The notes: generated by a model not told the origin, from the sequence alone. A DNA stretch of 23,131 bases from an uncultured Desulfovibrio sp. (GCF_910584445.1 NZ_CAJUBO010000027.1:1-23131), one strand, 5' to 3'. Positions 15,262 through 22,191 are shown, counted from the first letter of the stretch. A program made the numbers and translations.

Positions 15262-16542
15262 ATGCGCGCATCCCTGCCCCCTGACCCGGAAGCTCGGCCC
15301 ACGCCGTCTGACGCGGCGGCCGCCTGGCTGCGCCGTTACTTCCTCACGCTGCTGCTCCTGGGGCTGGCGGGGCTGCTGCTTCTGGCGCCCTATGCCGCCT
15401 GGTGGCTCCACGCCAGCGGCGACGCGGCGGTGGAGCGCGCCGTGGCCGCCCAGGCCTCCGGCAGGTTCGCCCTGTTCGGCTCGGGCGTGTCACAGGATTT
15501 TGTGGACTACAAGCTGCAACTCTACGCCGCCCTCAGGCCGGACATCGCCGCTGTCGGCTCCTCGCGCGTCATGCAGTTTAGGGGGGCCTGGTTCCGCAGG
15601 CCGTTTTGCAACATGGGCGGCGTGGCGGGCAATCTGGCGGTGCTGCGCTCCACCGTGGACGCCATGCTGCGCCTGCACAGGCCCCGGGCGGTCATTCTGG
15701 GGCTGGATTTCTGGTGGTTTCTGCCCCAGTGGGAGGCGGAGCCGTTCCAGGAGGTGCCCCCCACCGCCGGTTCCTACAACTATGGCTTCGCCAGCCTGAA
15801 AAAACCGTGGCAATGGCTGCTGGAAGGCAAGATCTCGCTCCGCGAGCTGGCCGCGCCGCTGCTCGGCCTGGCCGGGTCCGGCTTCCGGGAGGACCGTTTC
15901 GGCATCATGGCCCAGCAGACGGATGACGGCTTCGGGCCTGACGGCTCGTGGTATGCCACGGCGGAAGTCACCGGGCAAAAGCCGCCGCTGGACTTCCAGT
16001 TCCGCGACACCCTCGCCCAGGTGGCGCAGGGTTCCAGGGCGTTTTTCAGGGCGCGGCCGGGGCAGGAGGGGCCGAGCGAAGAGCATCTGGACGCCCTGGC
16101 CGAGATCTGGTGCCGGCTGCGCTCGCGGGGCGTCCAGACCTTCGTCTTCATCGCGCCGCTCTCCGGCCGGGTGCTGGACGCCATGCGCCGGACGCCCGAG
16201 GCCTGGCCGCATCTCTTCCGCCTGCGGGAGGCGCTCGCGGCGCGGGGCATTGACGCGCTCGACTGCACGGACCCGCGCGCCCTCGCTTCGGACGACTGTG
16301 AATTCATTGACGGCTTTCACGGCGGTGAAGTAACCTATGCGCGCATCCTCCGGCGCATGGCCGACCGCTGGCCCGCGCTGCTCGCCTTTGTGGATATGGA
16401 GAGGATCGACGCCGTCATCCGCGACTGGCCGGGGCACGTTCTGGTGCCGGACAGCCGCGTGACCACTCTTCCGGAAACGGATTTCATGCGCTTTGGCTGC
16501 CCCGGGCGGGGGACCCGCGGCGGCGGGGAAGACCGGCCATGA
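15262..16542 (+). CDS. SGNH-fold partner of the MBOAT acyltransferase (AlgJ/DltD-like)
   Basis: The 426-residue protein has one membrane segment near the N-terminus (about 25-48) and a large domain that should lie on the periplasmic side. Residues VGSSRV (98-103) fit the nucleophile block, with Ser101 as candidate. The stretch CNMGGVAGN follows. FIDGFHGGEV near the C-terminus gives Asp350 and His353 as the likely Asp-x-x-His pair. Proteins of this type take the acyl group from an MBOAT protein and place it on a polysaccharide or teichoic acid. The open frame starts earlier at 15196, but the ATG at 15262, with AGGCGGA upstream and just after the MBOAT stop, is preferred. The 3' end overlaps the next gene by four bases. 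Assignment to AlgJ, AlgX or DltD type is not possible by eye. Confidence 0.8.
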   Translation: MRASLPPDPEARPTPSDAAAAWLRRYFLTLLLLGLAGLLLLAPYAAWWLHASGDAAVERAVAAQASGRFALFGSGVSQDFVDYKLQLYAALRPDIAAVGSSRVMQFRGAWFRRPFCNMGGVAGNLAVLRSTVDAMLRLHRPRAVILGLDFWWFLPQWEAEPFQEVPPTAGSYNYGFASLKKPWQWLLEGKISLRELAAPLLGLAGSGFREDRFGIMAQQTDDGFGPDGSWYATAEVTGQKPPLDFQFRDTLAQVAQGSRAFFRARPGQEGPSEEHLDALAEIWCRLRSRGVQTFVFIAPLSGRVLDAMRRTPEAWPHLFRLREALAARGIDALDCTDPRALASDDCEFIDGFHGGEVTYARILRRMADRWPALLAFVDMERIDAVIRDWPGHVLVPDSRVTTLPETDFMRFGCPGRGTRGGGEDRP

Positions 16543-17873
16543 CTCACTGCCCTTCGAGCATACAAACGGGGACCGCGCCATTTCCTGCGGGTTTTTGCGG
16601 CGCCGTCTGCCGTGGCGTCCTGCTGGCCGTCCTGCTGGCTGTCGGGAGCGCGTCCGCCCCGCAGGCGGACGCGGCCGTGCAGAAGCAGGCCGCCGGGAAC
16701 GAAAAGGCGGCGCTTGCCAAGGACAGGCGCCCGGTGGCGCGTCCTTCCGCCGGAACGCGGGTCCCGGGGGCGCCCGGCCCGGGGGCTTCGGCCTCTCCGG
16801 CTGCTGCGGCCGCCGTTTCCGGGACGGACGCGACCGGGCAGGAGCCGGCGCCCGCTCCCGGCCCGGCGCGGATCTGGCCCCAGGGACCGGCCGGGGATGC
16901 GGCCCGGGCGTTTGCCGCCGGAGACGTGGCAACGGCCCGCGGCATCTGGGAACGCCTGGCGGCGGAGGGCGACGGGCAGGCCATGAACAATCTTGGCGTC
17001 CTCTATGATCAGGGCCAGGGCGTGGAGCCGGACGCCGGGCGCGCCCTGCACTGGTTCGCCAAGGCCGCCGAGGCGGGCAATGCCTCGGGGATGAGCAATT
17101 ACGGCCGCATGCTCGAACAGGGGCGCGGCATGGAGTCCAACCCCGCCGAAGCGGCGCGCTGGTTCGACCTGGCCGCGCGCAAGGGCCAGCCCGAGGCGCA
17201 GTATAATCTCGGCTTTTTGTATGAACACGGGCGCGGCGTGCCCAGGGACGACGCGGCGGCCGCGGCCTGGTACAGCCGGGCAGCGTCACAGCGCCAGCGC
17301 GAGGCGCTCGGGCGTCTCGGCCATTTCTACCGTGTGGGGCGCGGCGTGACAGCCGATCCGCAGCGGGCCGTCCTGCTGCTCTATGCGGCGGCCATGGAGG
17401 GGCTGCCCGAAGCCGTGGAGGAGCTTCGGCTCATGGCCGGGAAAGGGCGTCCGGCCGCCGTGCTGTTCGGGCAAAAGCTCGACGCGGCCACGCGCGCGGG
17501 CATGCGCGCCGCCCTGAAAAAGGCCGGGGCCGTCGCCCGGAGCGAGGACGACGGCAGGATCTGCGACAGTTACGACGCCGCCCGCGTGGTGCCCGGCGCC
17601 ACGGAAATGGCCGTCTGCTACGGGCGCGGCGCGGATGCGCCCCTGGCGTTCCTCAAAATCGATTATCCCGCGCCGGACAGGGCGCGCGCCCAGGCCATCC
17701 TCGACATGGTGGAGGGCCGTTTCGGGCCGCCCTCGGCCGGAGAAGGCGAGGATTCGCGCCTCTGGAACCTCGGCACCACCGTGGTCGCCACCCAGTACGC
17801 GCCCACCCACAGCCAGATGAGCCTCATGTACATGGTGCCCGCGGTCTATCACCAGACGCGCGGGCAGCGCTGA
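16539..17873 (+). CDS. Secreted Sel1-repeat (SLR) protein
   Basis: This 444-residue protein has an N-terminal signal peptide: a hydrophobic stretch at about 26-38 with cleavage likely after ASA (40) or ADA (45). A low-complexity Ala/Pro linker follows (about 46-115). Four Sel1-like repeats then occur at an even 36-residue period (about 145-180, 181-216, 217-252, 253-288), each with the pattern A..NLG.LY..G.GV..D...A..W...AA. Residues 300-444 form a separate domain that I do not recognise. Sel1 repeats are protein-binding helical solenoids. Its ATG overlaps the SGNH stop (ATGA), so it belongs to the acylation cassette and may scaffold or regulate it in the periplasm. The repeat call is firm; the role is inference. 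Confidence 0.85.
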   Translation: MTHCPSSIQTGTAPFPAGFCGAVCRGVLLAVLLAVGSASAPQADAAVQKQAAGNEKAALAKDRRPVARPSAGTRVPGAPGPGASASPAAAAAVSGTDATGQEPAPAPGPARIWPQGPAGDAARAFAAGDVATARGIWERLAAEGDGQAMNNLGVLYDQGQGVEPDAGRALHWFAKAAEAGNASGMSNYGRMLEQGRGMESNPAEAARWFDLAARKGQPEAQYNLGFLYEHGRGVPRDDAAAAAWYSRAASQRQREALGRLGHFYRVGRGVTADPQRAVLLLYAAAMEGLPEAVEELRLMAGKGRPAAVLFGQKLDAATRAGMRAALKKAGAVARSEDDGRICDSYDAARVVPGATEMAVCYGRGADAPLAFLKIDYPAPDRARAQAILDMVEGRFGPPSAGEGEDSRLWNLGTTVVATQYAPTHSQMSLMYMVPAVYHQTRGQR

Positions 17874-17894
17874 GATGCCGCCGGGGGCGCGACG

Positions 17895-18419
17895 TCACAG
17901 CCCGAATTCTCCGGCATAGACGGCCATGCCCCTGACGGGCCGGGCGTCTTCCGCCAGCCGCGCCGCAAGGAAACAGGCCGCGGGAAGGCCCGGCGGCGCC
18001 TCGATGCCCAGCCGGCGGGCGTTTTCGTAGCCGAAGCGGCGGTAATAGCGCGCATCGCCGAGCACGAGGGCATAGGCATAGCCCAGGCCGCGGCCGATGC
18101 GGTGCCCTTCCCGCACCAGGGCGCTGCCGACGCCCTGCCTGCGGTATGCCGGCAGGACGGCGAGGGGCGCCAGCGCAAGCACCGGGGACCGCCCCACATG
18201 CGCCCGGGTGAACAGGACATGGCCCGCGAGGCGGCCGTCCACGACGGCCACCAGGGAGAGGGCGGGGAGGAACGCCCCGCTCCGGCGCAAGGCCGCCACA
18301 AGGTCCTGCTCGGTCCCGTCGCTGTGCTCCGCGGCGGCAAAGGCCGCGCGCACGAGCGCATGGACGTCGGCGACATCCTCCGACGTCTCCCGCCGGATAC
18401 ACAGGCGGCGTCCTTCCAT
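17895..18419 (-). CDS. GNAT-family N-acetyltransferase (YhbS-like)
   Basis: The 174-residue protein has the GNAT fold: an N-terminal CIRRETSEDVADVHALVRAAF, then LAPLAVLPAYRRQGVGSALVREG with the acetyl-CoA pyrophosphate loop (RRQGVG). GDARYYRRFGYENA follows, typical of the YhbS-type group. The acceptor is unknown. It lies 10 bases after the stop of the small lipoprotein and is probably on the cysE transcript. Its 3' end faces the Sel1-repeat gene with only 21 bases between the two stop codons and no clear terminator. Confidence 0.88.
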   Translation of the reverse strand: MEGRRLCIRRETSEDVADVHALVRAAFAAAEHSDGTEQDLVAALRRSGAFLPALSLVAVVDGRLAGHVLFTRAHVGRSPVLALAPLAVLPAYRRQGVGSALVREGHRIGRGLGYAYALVLGDARYYRRFGYENARRLGIEAPPGLPAACFLAARLAEDARPVRGMAVYAGEFGL

Positions 18420-18429
18420 GCTTCCCGCC

Positions 18430-18588
18430 TCAGCGGCCGCCCGCGCCCACGCTGAAGACCGTCTGGCCGCGCGGCTTCACCTCCAGGCGCTGCCCGGCGC
18501 AGGCCGTGAGCAGGGCACAGCACAGCAGCGCGGCCACTGCGCCCGCGAAGGCGCGTCCGGCCCGTGTCCGTCCCGTTCGGCCGCTCAC
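18430..18588 (-). CDS. Small lipoprotein, 52 residues
   Basis: A short open frame on the minus strand begins at a GTG whose GTGA overlaps the cysE stop codon, with GGAGGG at a 5-base spacing. The product starts with an Arg-rich segment (VSGRTGRTRAGR), then a hydrophobic stretch (FAGAVAALLCCALLTAC) ending in a lipobox LTAC with Cys30 as the lipidation site. The mature part would be only about 23 residues, ending in QTVFSVGAGGR. Signal, lipobox and ribosome binding site together make this a real gene more likely than not, although too short for usual ORF calling. It sits between cysE and the GNAT gene. Function unknown. Confidence 0.72.
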   Translation of the reverse strand: MSGRTGRTRAGRAFAGAVAALLCCALLTACAGQRLEVKPRGQTVFSVGAGGR

Positions 18589-19571
18589 CGCGTCCCTCCG
18601 CCGCTGCCCGTCCCCTCCGCCGGCGCGTCCGCCCGTCGGCCGCCGGTGTTCCGCCGCCCCGTTTTCTCCTGGGAGATGCGCGCCCCGGCGGGCACGTCCT
18701 CGGTGATCCAGACATTGCCGCCGATGACCGCGCCCTCGCCGATGATCACCCGGCCGAGGATGGTGGCCCCGGCATAGACGGTGACGTTGTCGCGCAGGAC
18801 GGGGTGGCGCGGGATGCCCTTGGTCAGGGTGCCGTCCGGGTTTTTGGGAAAGGAGAGCGCCCCCAGGGTCACGCCCTGATAGATGCGGCAGCCGCGCCCG
18901 ATGACGCAGGTCTCGCCGATGACCACGCCCGTGCCGTGATCGATGAAGAACTCCTCGCCGATGGCGGCCCCGGGGTGGATGTCGATGCCGGTGGCGGAAT
19001 GCGCCATCTCCGCGATGATACGCGGGATGAGCGGCACCTGGAGCCGCTGAAGCTCATGGGCCACGCGGTGGTGGAACATGGCGGTCAGCGAGGGGTAGCA
19101 GAAGATGGTCTCGCCGGGGCTGCGCGCCGCGGGGTCGCCCTCGTAGGCGGCGGTGGCGTCGCCCGCCAGCAGCCGCCGGATCTCGGGCAGGCGCTCCATG
19201 AAGGCCCTGGCGGCGGCGATGCCCCGCTCCTCGCAGCGGCCGCAGGGACCGGCCAGGGGGTCGTCCTCGCCGTCCGCGCAGTCGAAGCAGAGTCCGCTGA
19301 CGATCTGCTCGCCCAGCTTGCGGAGGATGCTGTCGAGATTGGCGGCGAGATGATAGCGCATGGACTCGCGGCGCACGCGCACGGGACCGAAATAGCCGGG
19401 AAAGATGGCGGCCCTGAGCCGGCCCATGATTTCTCGCAGGGCCTCCAGGGAGGGCATGGCCGCGCCGTGGGCCTGGCGGTGCCAGACCGCGTCCAGGGAT
19501 TCGGGGCGGCAGAGGCGTTCCACCACCTCGTCCAGCATGGGCATGGCGGTGTCGCTTGGGGAAAGAGACAT
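18585..19571 (-). CDS. cysE: Serine O-acetyltransferase (EpsC/CysE type)
   Basis: The enzyme makes O-acetylserine from serine and acetyl-CoA, which sulfide then turns into cysteine. The 328-residue protein has an N-terminal helical domain and a left-handed beta-helix of hexapeptide repeats from about residue 195. The latter contains ATGIDIHPGAAIGEEFFIDHGTGVVIGET with the catalytic His212, and the acetyl-CoA-binding tail IIGEGAVIGGNVWITEDVP. The N-terminal domain carries an unusual Cys set, C95-x2-C98-x11-C110-x2-C113, which could bind zinc or be redox-active. The last 28 residues are Gly/Arg-rich and probably disordered. The frame is open to 19727 through the leader, but the ATG at 19571 has AAAGGATG upstream and matches the protein family. 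Abundant sulfide in a sulfate reducer makes this the natural entry to cysteine. Confidence 0.93.
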   Translation of the reverse strand: MSLSPSDTAMPMLDEVVERLCRPESLDAVWHRQAHGAAMPSLEALREIMGRLRAAIFPGYFGPVRVRRESMRYHLAANLDSILRKLGEQIVSGLCFDCADGEDDPLAGPCGRCEERGIAAARAFMERLPEIRRLLAGDATAAYEGDPAARSPGETIFCYPSLTAMFHHRVAHELQRLQVPLIPRIIAEMAHSATGIDIHPGAAIGEEFFIDHGTGVVIGETCVIGRGCRIYQGVTLGALSFPKNPDGTLTKGIPRHPVLRDNVTVYAGATILGRVIIGEGAVIGGNVWITEDVPAGARISQEKTGRRNTGGRRADAPAEGTGSGGGTR

Positions 19572-19588
19572 GGGAGCATCCTTTTTGG

Positions 19589-19619
19589 CCCTGGCATACA
19601 ACGCGAACGTATGACAGGG
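19589..19619 (-). promoter_or_regulatory. Hairpin in the cysE leader
   Basis: An 11-position stem with one mismatch (CCCTG-x-CATAC / GTATG-x-CAGGG) and a 9-base loop ends 17 bases before the cysE ATG, just ahead of the AAAGGA. It could affect initiation of cysE. A second perfect hairpin, GGGGCG/CGCCCC, lies at 19645-19660. No known riboswitch or T-box sequence was recognised. Confidence 0.5.
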
Positions 19620-19682
19620 TCTCCTTTTTTTCCCTTGTGTACACGGGGCGGCCGCGCCCCGCAACTGTCGCGGCAGGCGTTG

Positions 19683-19754
19683 CGGGCGGTCAGCGGAAAA
19701 ACCTCTTTCCCTCGCTGAAAAAACCATAACGGAGTTTCATGGCTCCAGACCCTA
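19683..19754 (-). repeat. Dispersed 72-bp element, copy 2
   Basis: Copy 2 matches 13-84 at 64 of 72 positions without gaps. On the minus strand it contains an ATG-initiated mini-ORF, MKLRYGFFSEGKRFFR followed by TGA, of 16 codons. No ribosome binding site is apparent in front of that ATG (GGGTCTGGAGCC). The element lies about 110 bases upstream of the cysE start and points toward it, so it may be part of the cysE leader. As with copy 1, palindromes flank it on the side that is upstream in minus-strand reading. Confidence 0.8.
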
Positions 19755-19763
19755 GAGTATTTT

Positions 19764-20020
19764 GCGATTGAAAATATCTATTTTCAATCGCGGCGTCGCC
19801 TGCCATTTCGCGTCCAGAACGCGGTCTGGACGCTGCTTCAGCCGTTGCGACGCAGGAAGCTACGGCTGAAGACAGCAACTGGTTAACGCAACAGGCAGTC
19901 AACGCAACCGCTGTCGCTATCCGTAAGCCGCTGAAGCGGCAACGGCTACCGCCATTCGGCGCGGGCGTCTGCTCCCGCAGCCGCCAGAGCGTTTACGCAA
20001 TTTCCTTGCGAAAACGCTCT
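19764..20020. repeat. Run of palindromes next to dispersed element copy 2
   Basis: The 525-base stretch between the cysE start and the yjfB-like start has no gene I can support. From 19764 it is filled with different inverted repeats. 19764-19791 has perfect 13-bp arms around TC. 19810-19833 has perfect 9-bp arms. 19836-19871 has perfect 10-bp arms and a 16-base loop. 19927-19940 is GCCGCT-GA-AGCGGC. 19986-20020 pairs 14 of 15 positions around TTTCC. The sequence is less GC-rich than the coding DNA around it. None carries a clear U-tract. The first palindrome is 28 bp long, the same length as the one adjoining copy 1 at 87-114, though unrelated in sequence. Confidence 0.75.
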
Positions 20021-20096
20021 AAAGTTCTTCGCCGCTGCGCCGAAAAGAGGACGAATACCAATGAAAAGCGCCGCCGGCGGGCGGCGGGAGGGTGTC

Positions 20097-20282
20097 ATGG
20101 ATGACGTGCAGATGGGCATGAGTGTGGCCGTGACCAGGGAAGCCATGGATTTTCAGGCCAGCATGAGCGCGAACCTCATCAACGGCTCGCTGGAAAAGGG
20201 CGCGGAAATGCAGCAGACGCTTGCCCGCAGCCAGGGACTCGCCGCCGAGGGCATTGGCGGCAAACTCGATGTGGTGGCCTGA
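20097..20282 (+). CDS. Small YjfB-like protein
   Basis: A 61-residue helical protein (MDDVQMGMSVAVTREAMDFQ at its start) resembles the YjfB family, short proteins labelled putative motility proteins whose function is not known. It has no signal peptide or membrane segment and no Cys. The start at 20097 has GGAGG at a good spacing. An upstream in-frame ATG at 20061 (preceded by AGAGGA) would add 12 residues (MKSAAGGRREGV) and is less likely. It stands alone between the palindrome run and the convergent HU-family gene. The family assignment rests on length and pattern only. Confidence 0.65.
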   Translation: MDDVQMGMSVAVTREAMDFQASMSANLINGSLEKGAEMQQTLARSQGLAAEGIGGKLDVVA

Positions 20283-20309
20283 GGGCATGCGCCCGAAAGG
20301 ATGAAGAGG

Positions 20310-20347
20310 ACAGGGCCGCGCCGGGGAATAGCCGCGCGCGGCCCTGT
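20310..20347. terminator. Hairpin between convergent genes
   Basis: Perfect 11-bp arms (ACAGGGCCGCG / CGCGGCCCTGT) enclose a 16-base loop between the stop of the yjfB-like gene and that of the HU-family gene. The position suits a two-way transcription terminator, but neither strand shows a strong U-tract. Confidence 0.5.
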
Positions 20348-20352
20348 GGAGT

Positions 20353-20640
20353 TCAGGCATTGAGTTCCGAGCGGAACTTGCGGGAAAGGCGGAAGACCAT
20401 GACCTTGCGCGGAGGCAGGGTGATGGTCTCGTCCGTCTGGGGATTGCGTCCCTTGCGCGACGCCTTTTCGTAGCATTCGAATTTGCCGAAGCCGCTGATC
20501 AGAAGGGAACGGTCCTTCTTGATGGCGCCTTTCATGATCTCCAGCAGCTTTTCCACCACCTGTTTCACATCGACGCGGTTTTTGTCGGTCTCCTCATAGA
20601 TGGCCTCGACGATATCCGCTTTCGTGAGTGTTTTTTTCAT
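20353..20640 (-). CDS. HU/IHF-family nucleoid DNA-binding protein
   Basis: The 95-residue protein has the full HU/IHF fold: N-terminal helices TKADIVEAIYEETDKNRVDVKQVVEKLLEIMKGAI, then LLISGFGKFECYEKASRKGRNPQTDETITLPPRKVMVFRLSRKFR. These proteins bend DNA as dimers. The beta-arm carries GRNPQT, with the Pro that inserts into the minor groove, and the sequence leans to the IhfA type. Without an alignment I leave HU and IHF open. The start is the ATG at 20640. A much longer upstream extension of the frame is antisense to the radical SAM gene and is ignored. A leader of about 190 bases lies between it and a candidate promoter. Confidence 0.92.
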   Translation of the reverse strand: MKKTLTKADIVEAIYEETDKNRVDVKQVVEKLLEIMKGAIKKDRSLLISGFGKFECYEKASRKGRNPQTDETITLPPRKVMVFRLSRKFRSELNA

Positions 20641-20836
20641 GGCAGGCTCTCCACATTCCGCCGCGCGGCATGCGCCGGGGCGCCCGTTTCCCGGGCCGGC
20701 ATGCCGCTTCCCACGGGCGGGGATCTTTTGTAGAAGCCACTTCCCGCCTTGCGGAAAATGACGCTTGCGCCGAAAAACATATCGTCCGGCGCGGGAACCT
20801 CCTGCTCCGGCCCTCTTGGGCTGAAACAGGAGATGT

Positions 20837-20864
20837 TGTATAAAGCTACGCGCAATGCCCGCAA
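20837..20864 (-). promoter_or_regulatory. Candidate promoter of the HU-family gene
   Basis: On the minus strand TTGCGG (20864-20859) and TATACA (20842-20837) are spaced by 16 bases. The -35 box overlaps a 10-bp palindrome (TGCCCGCAAG/CTTGCGGGCA, 20856-20888), which might be an operator or only a hairpin. Apart from this promoter and the leader, the 369 bases from 20641 to 21009 hold nothing I recognise. Confidence 0.45.
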
Positions 20865-21009
20865 GGGGCAAGCGCTTTCTTGCGGGCACCCCTGGCTGCC
20901 GGCGCCGGCGGCGGCCTGAAAACCGGGTTCCGCTCCCGCCTTTGCCCTGCGGTTGCGCGGCCCGCGCATGTGCCCGGCGGTTTCCGTTGTCAGCCCGGGG
21001 TGCCCGCGC

Positions 21010-22191
21010 ATGAGATCTTCCCCAGAGTTTCGGCCCGCACTGCCGGGGGCGGCCCGCGGCACAGGCTCCCGCTCCCCGTTCTCCGTGGCAGTGCCCTGGC
21101 CCGGCGCCGCGCCGCGCCGCGCCATCGTGCCTGTCTTTCTTCCCTTTCTCGGCTGCCCCCGGCGCTGCCTGTTTTGCGCTCAGGAGGCGCAGACCGGGCG
21201 GCGGGCGCCGACCGGCGCGGACATGGCCGCCCTGCTCGCCGCCGCGCGCGCCACACTCGAACGGCGAGCGGCCAGGGGACTCGCCCCGGCCGAACTTGCC
21301 TTTTACGGTGGCACGTTCACCGCCCTGCCCCGGGAGGCGCTGGACCGTTGCCTGGCCTTTGCCGCCCGGGCGCGCGGCGATGGACTCATTCCGTCGTTTC
21401 GCTGTTCCACCAGGCCCGATGCCGTCGATGCGGCCGTTCTCGAGCGGCTTGCCCGTGCGGGGTGCGCCACGGTGGAGCTGGGGGTGCAGAGCTTTTCCGC
21501 AACGGCGCTTGCCCTGGCGCGCCGTGGCTACGGGCGGACGCGGGCGCAGCGGGCCTGCGCGCTGGTGGCGGACTCGGGCCTGGAGCTGGGCGTGCAGCTG
21601 CTGCCGGGCATGCCGGGCGTGGGCCGGGCGCAGTTCCTCCACGACGTGGGCATGGCCGTGGAGCTGGGGGCGCGGGCCTTGCGCTTCTATCCGTGCCTTG
21701 TGCTGGAGCATACCGGCCTTGCCGCGCTCTGGCGCGCCGGACTTTATGAACCCTGGGAACTGGAGGAAACGCTGGAGACCCTGGCGCGCGCCTGGCTGCT
21801 GGCCCGCCGGGGGGGCGCGGTGGTGCTGCGTATGGGGCTGGCGCCGGGGGCGGAACTGGCGCGGGTGCTGCTCGCCGGGCCGTGGCATCCGGCCCTGGGC
21901 GCGCGCGTCCTGGGCCGCGCCCTGGCGCTCGCGGTGCGGGAGCTGCTGCGCGGCATTGAAGGAATGCGCGGACCCGGCCGCCGGGTGCTGCTGGAAGTCC
22001 CGGCCGGGTGTCAGGGGCATTTCTGGGGCCATGCCGGAGAATTGGGACCGCGCTGGGCCGGTCTGGGCATCGGGCCTGAAGCTGTGCGCTATGTCCGCGG
22101 GCCGTGGCTGCGGCTGCGGGTGCCGGGCGGGACCTTCCCGGCGGACGCGCCAAAGAGGGGCGGCCACCGGGGGGGATCCGGTGGCCGCTGA
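21010..22191 (+). CDS. Elp3-like radical SAM protein
   Basis: The 393-residue protein is a radical S-adenosylmethionine enzyme of the elongator-protein-3-like group found in anaerobes. The [4Fe-4S] motif is CPRRCLFC (Cys49, Cys53, Cys56) in VPVFLPFLGCPRRCLFC. LAFYGGTFTALP (the SAM-binding GGT region) and TVELGVQSFS follow, with GYGRTRAQ and LGVQLLPGMPG in the barrel. I see no clear acetyltransferase domain, so it is not a full Elp3. The C-terminal region has HAGELGPRWAGL and a Gly/Arg-rich tail encoded by a palindrome. The frame is open to a TTG at 20953, with ATGs at 20968 and 21010. The start is uncertain, and the first 35 or so residues look unlike the family. It is a single gene with unknown substrate. 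Confidence 0.82.
   Translation: MRSSPEFRPALPGAARGTGSRSPFSVAVPWPGAAPRRAIVPVFLPFLGCPRRCLFCAQEAQTGRRAPTGADMAALLAAARATLERRAARGLAPAELAFYGGTFTALPREALDRCLAFAARARGDGLIPSFRCSTRPDAVDAAVLERLARAGCATVELGVQSFSATALALARRGYGRTRAQRACALVADSGLELGVQLLPGMPGVGRAQFLHDVGMAVELGARALRFYPCLVLEHTGLAALWRAGLYEPWELEETLETLARAWLLARRGGAVVLRMGLAPGAELARVLLAGPWHPALGARVLGRALALAVRELLRGIEGMRGPGRRVLLEVPAGCQGHFWGHAGELGPRWAGLGIGPEAVRYVRGPWLRLRVPGGTFPADAPKRGGHRGGSGGR
22160..22188 (+). terminator. Palindrome at the 3' end of the radical SAM gene
   Basis: Perfect 11-bp arms (GCGGCCACCGG / CCGGTGGCCGC) flank a GGGGGAT loop. The palindrome lies inside the last codons, ending one base before the end of the Arg codon that precedes the TGA. 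No U-tract follows, so termination is only suggested. Confidence 0.5.

Noticed and set aside
12792..15302. Open frame of 836 codons on the minus strand
   Set aside because: It is antisense to the PII-like and MBOAT genes, with low-complexity charged composition and no domain.
20641..22167. Long N-terminal extension of the HU-family frame
   Set aside because: It runs antisense through the radical SAM gene. The family N-terminus starts exactly at 20640.
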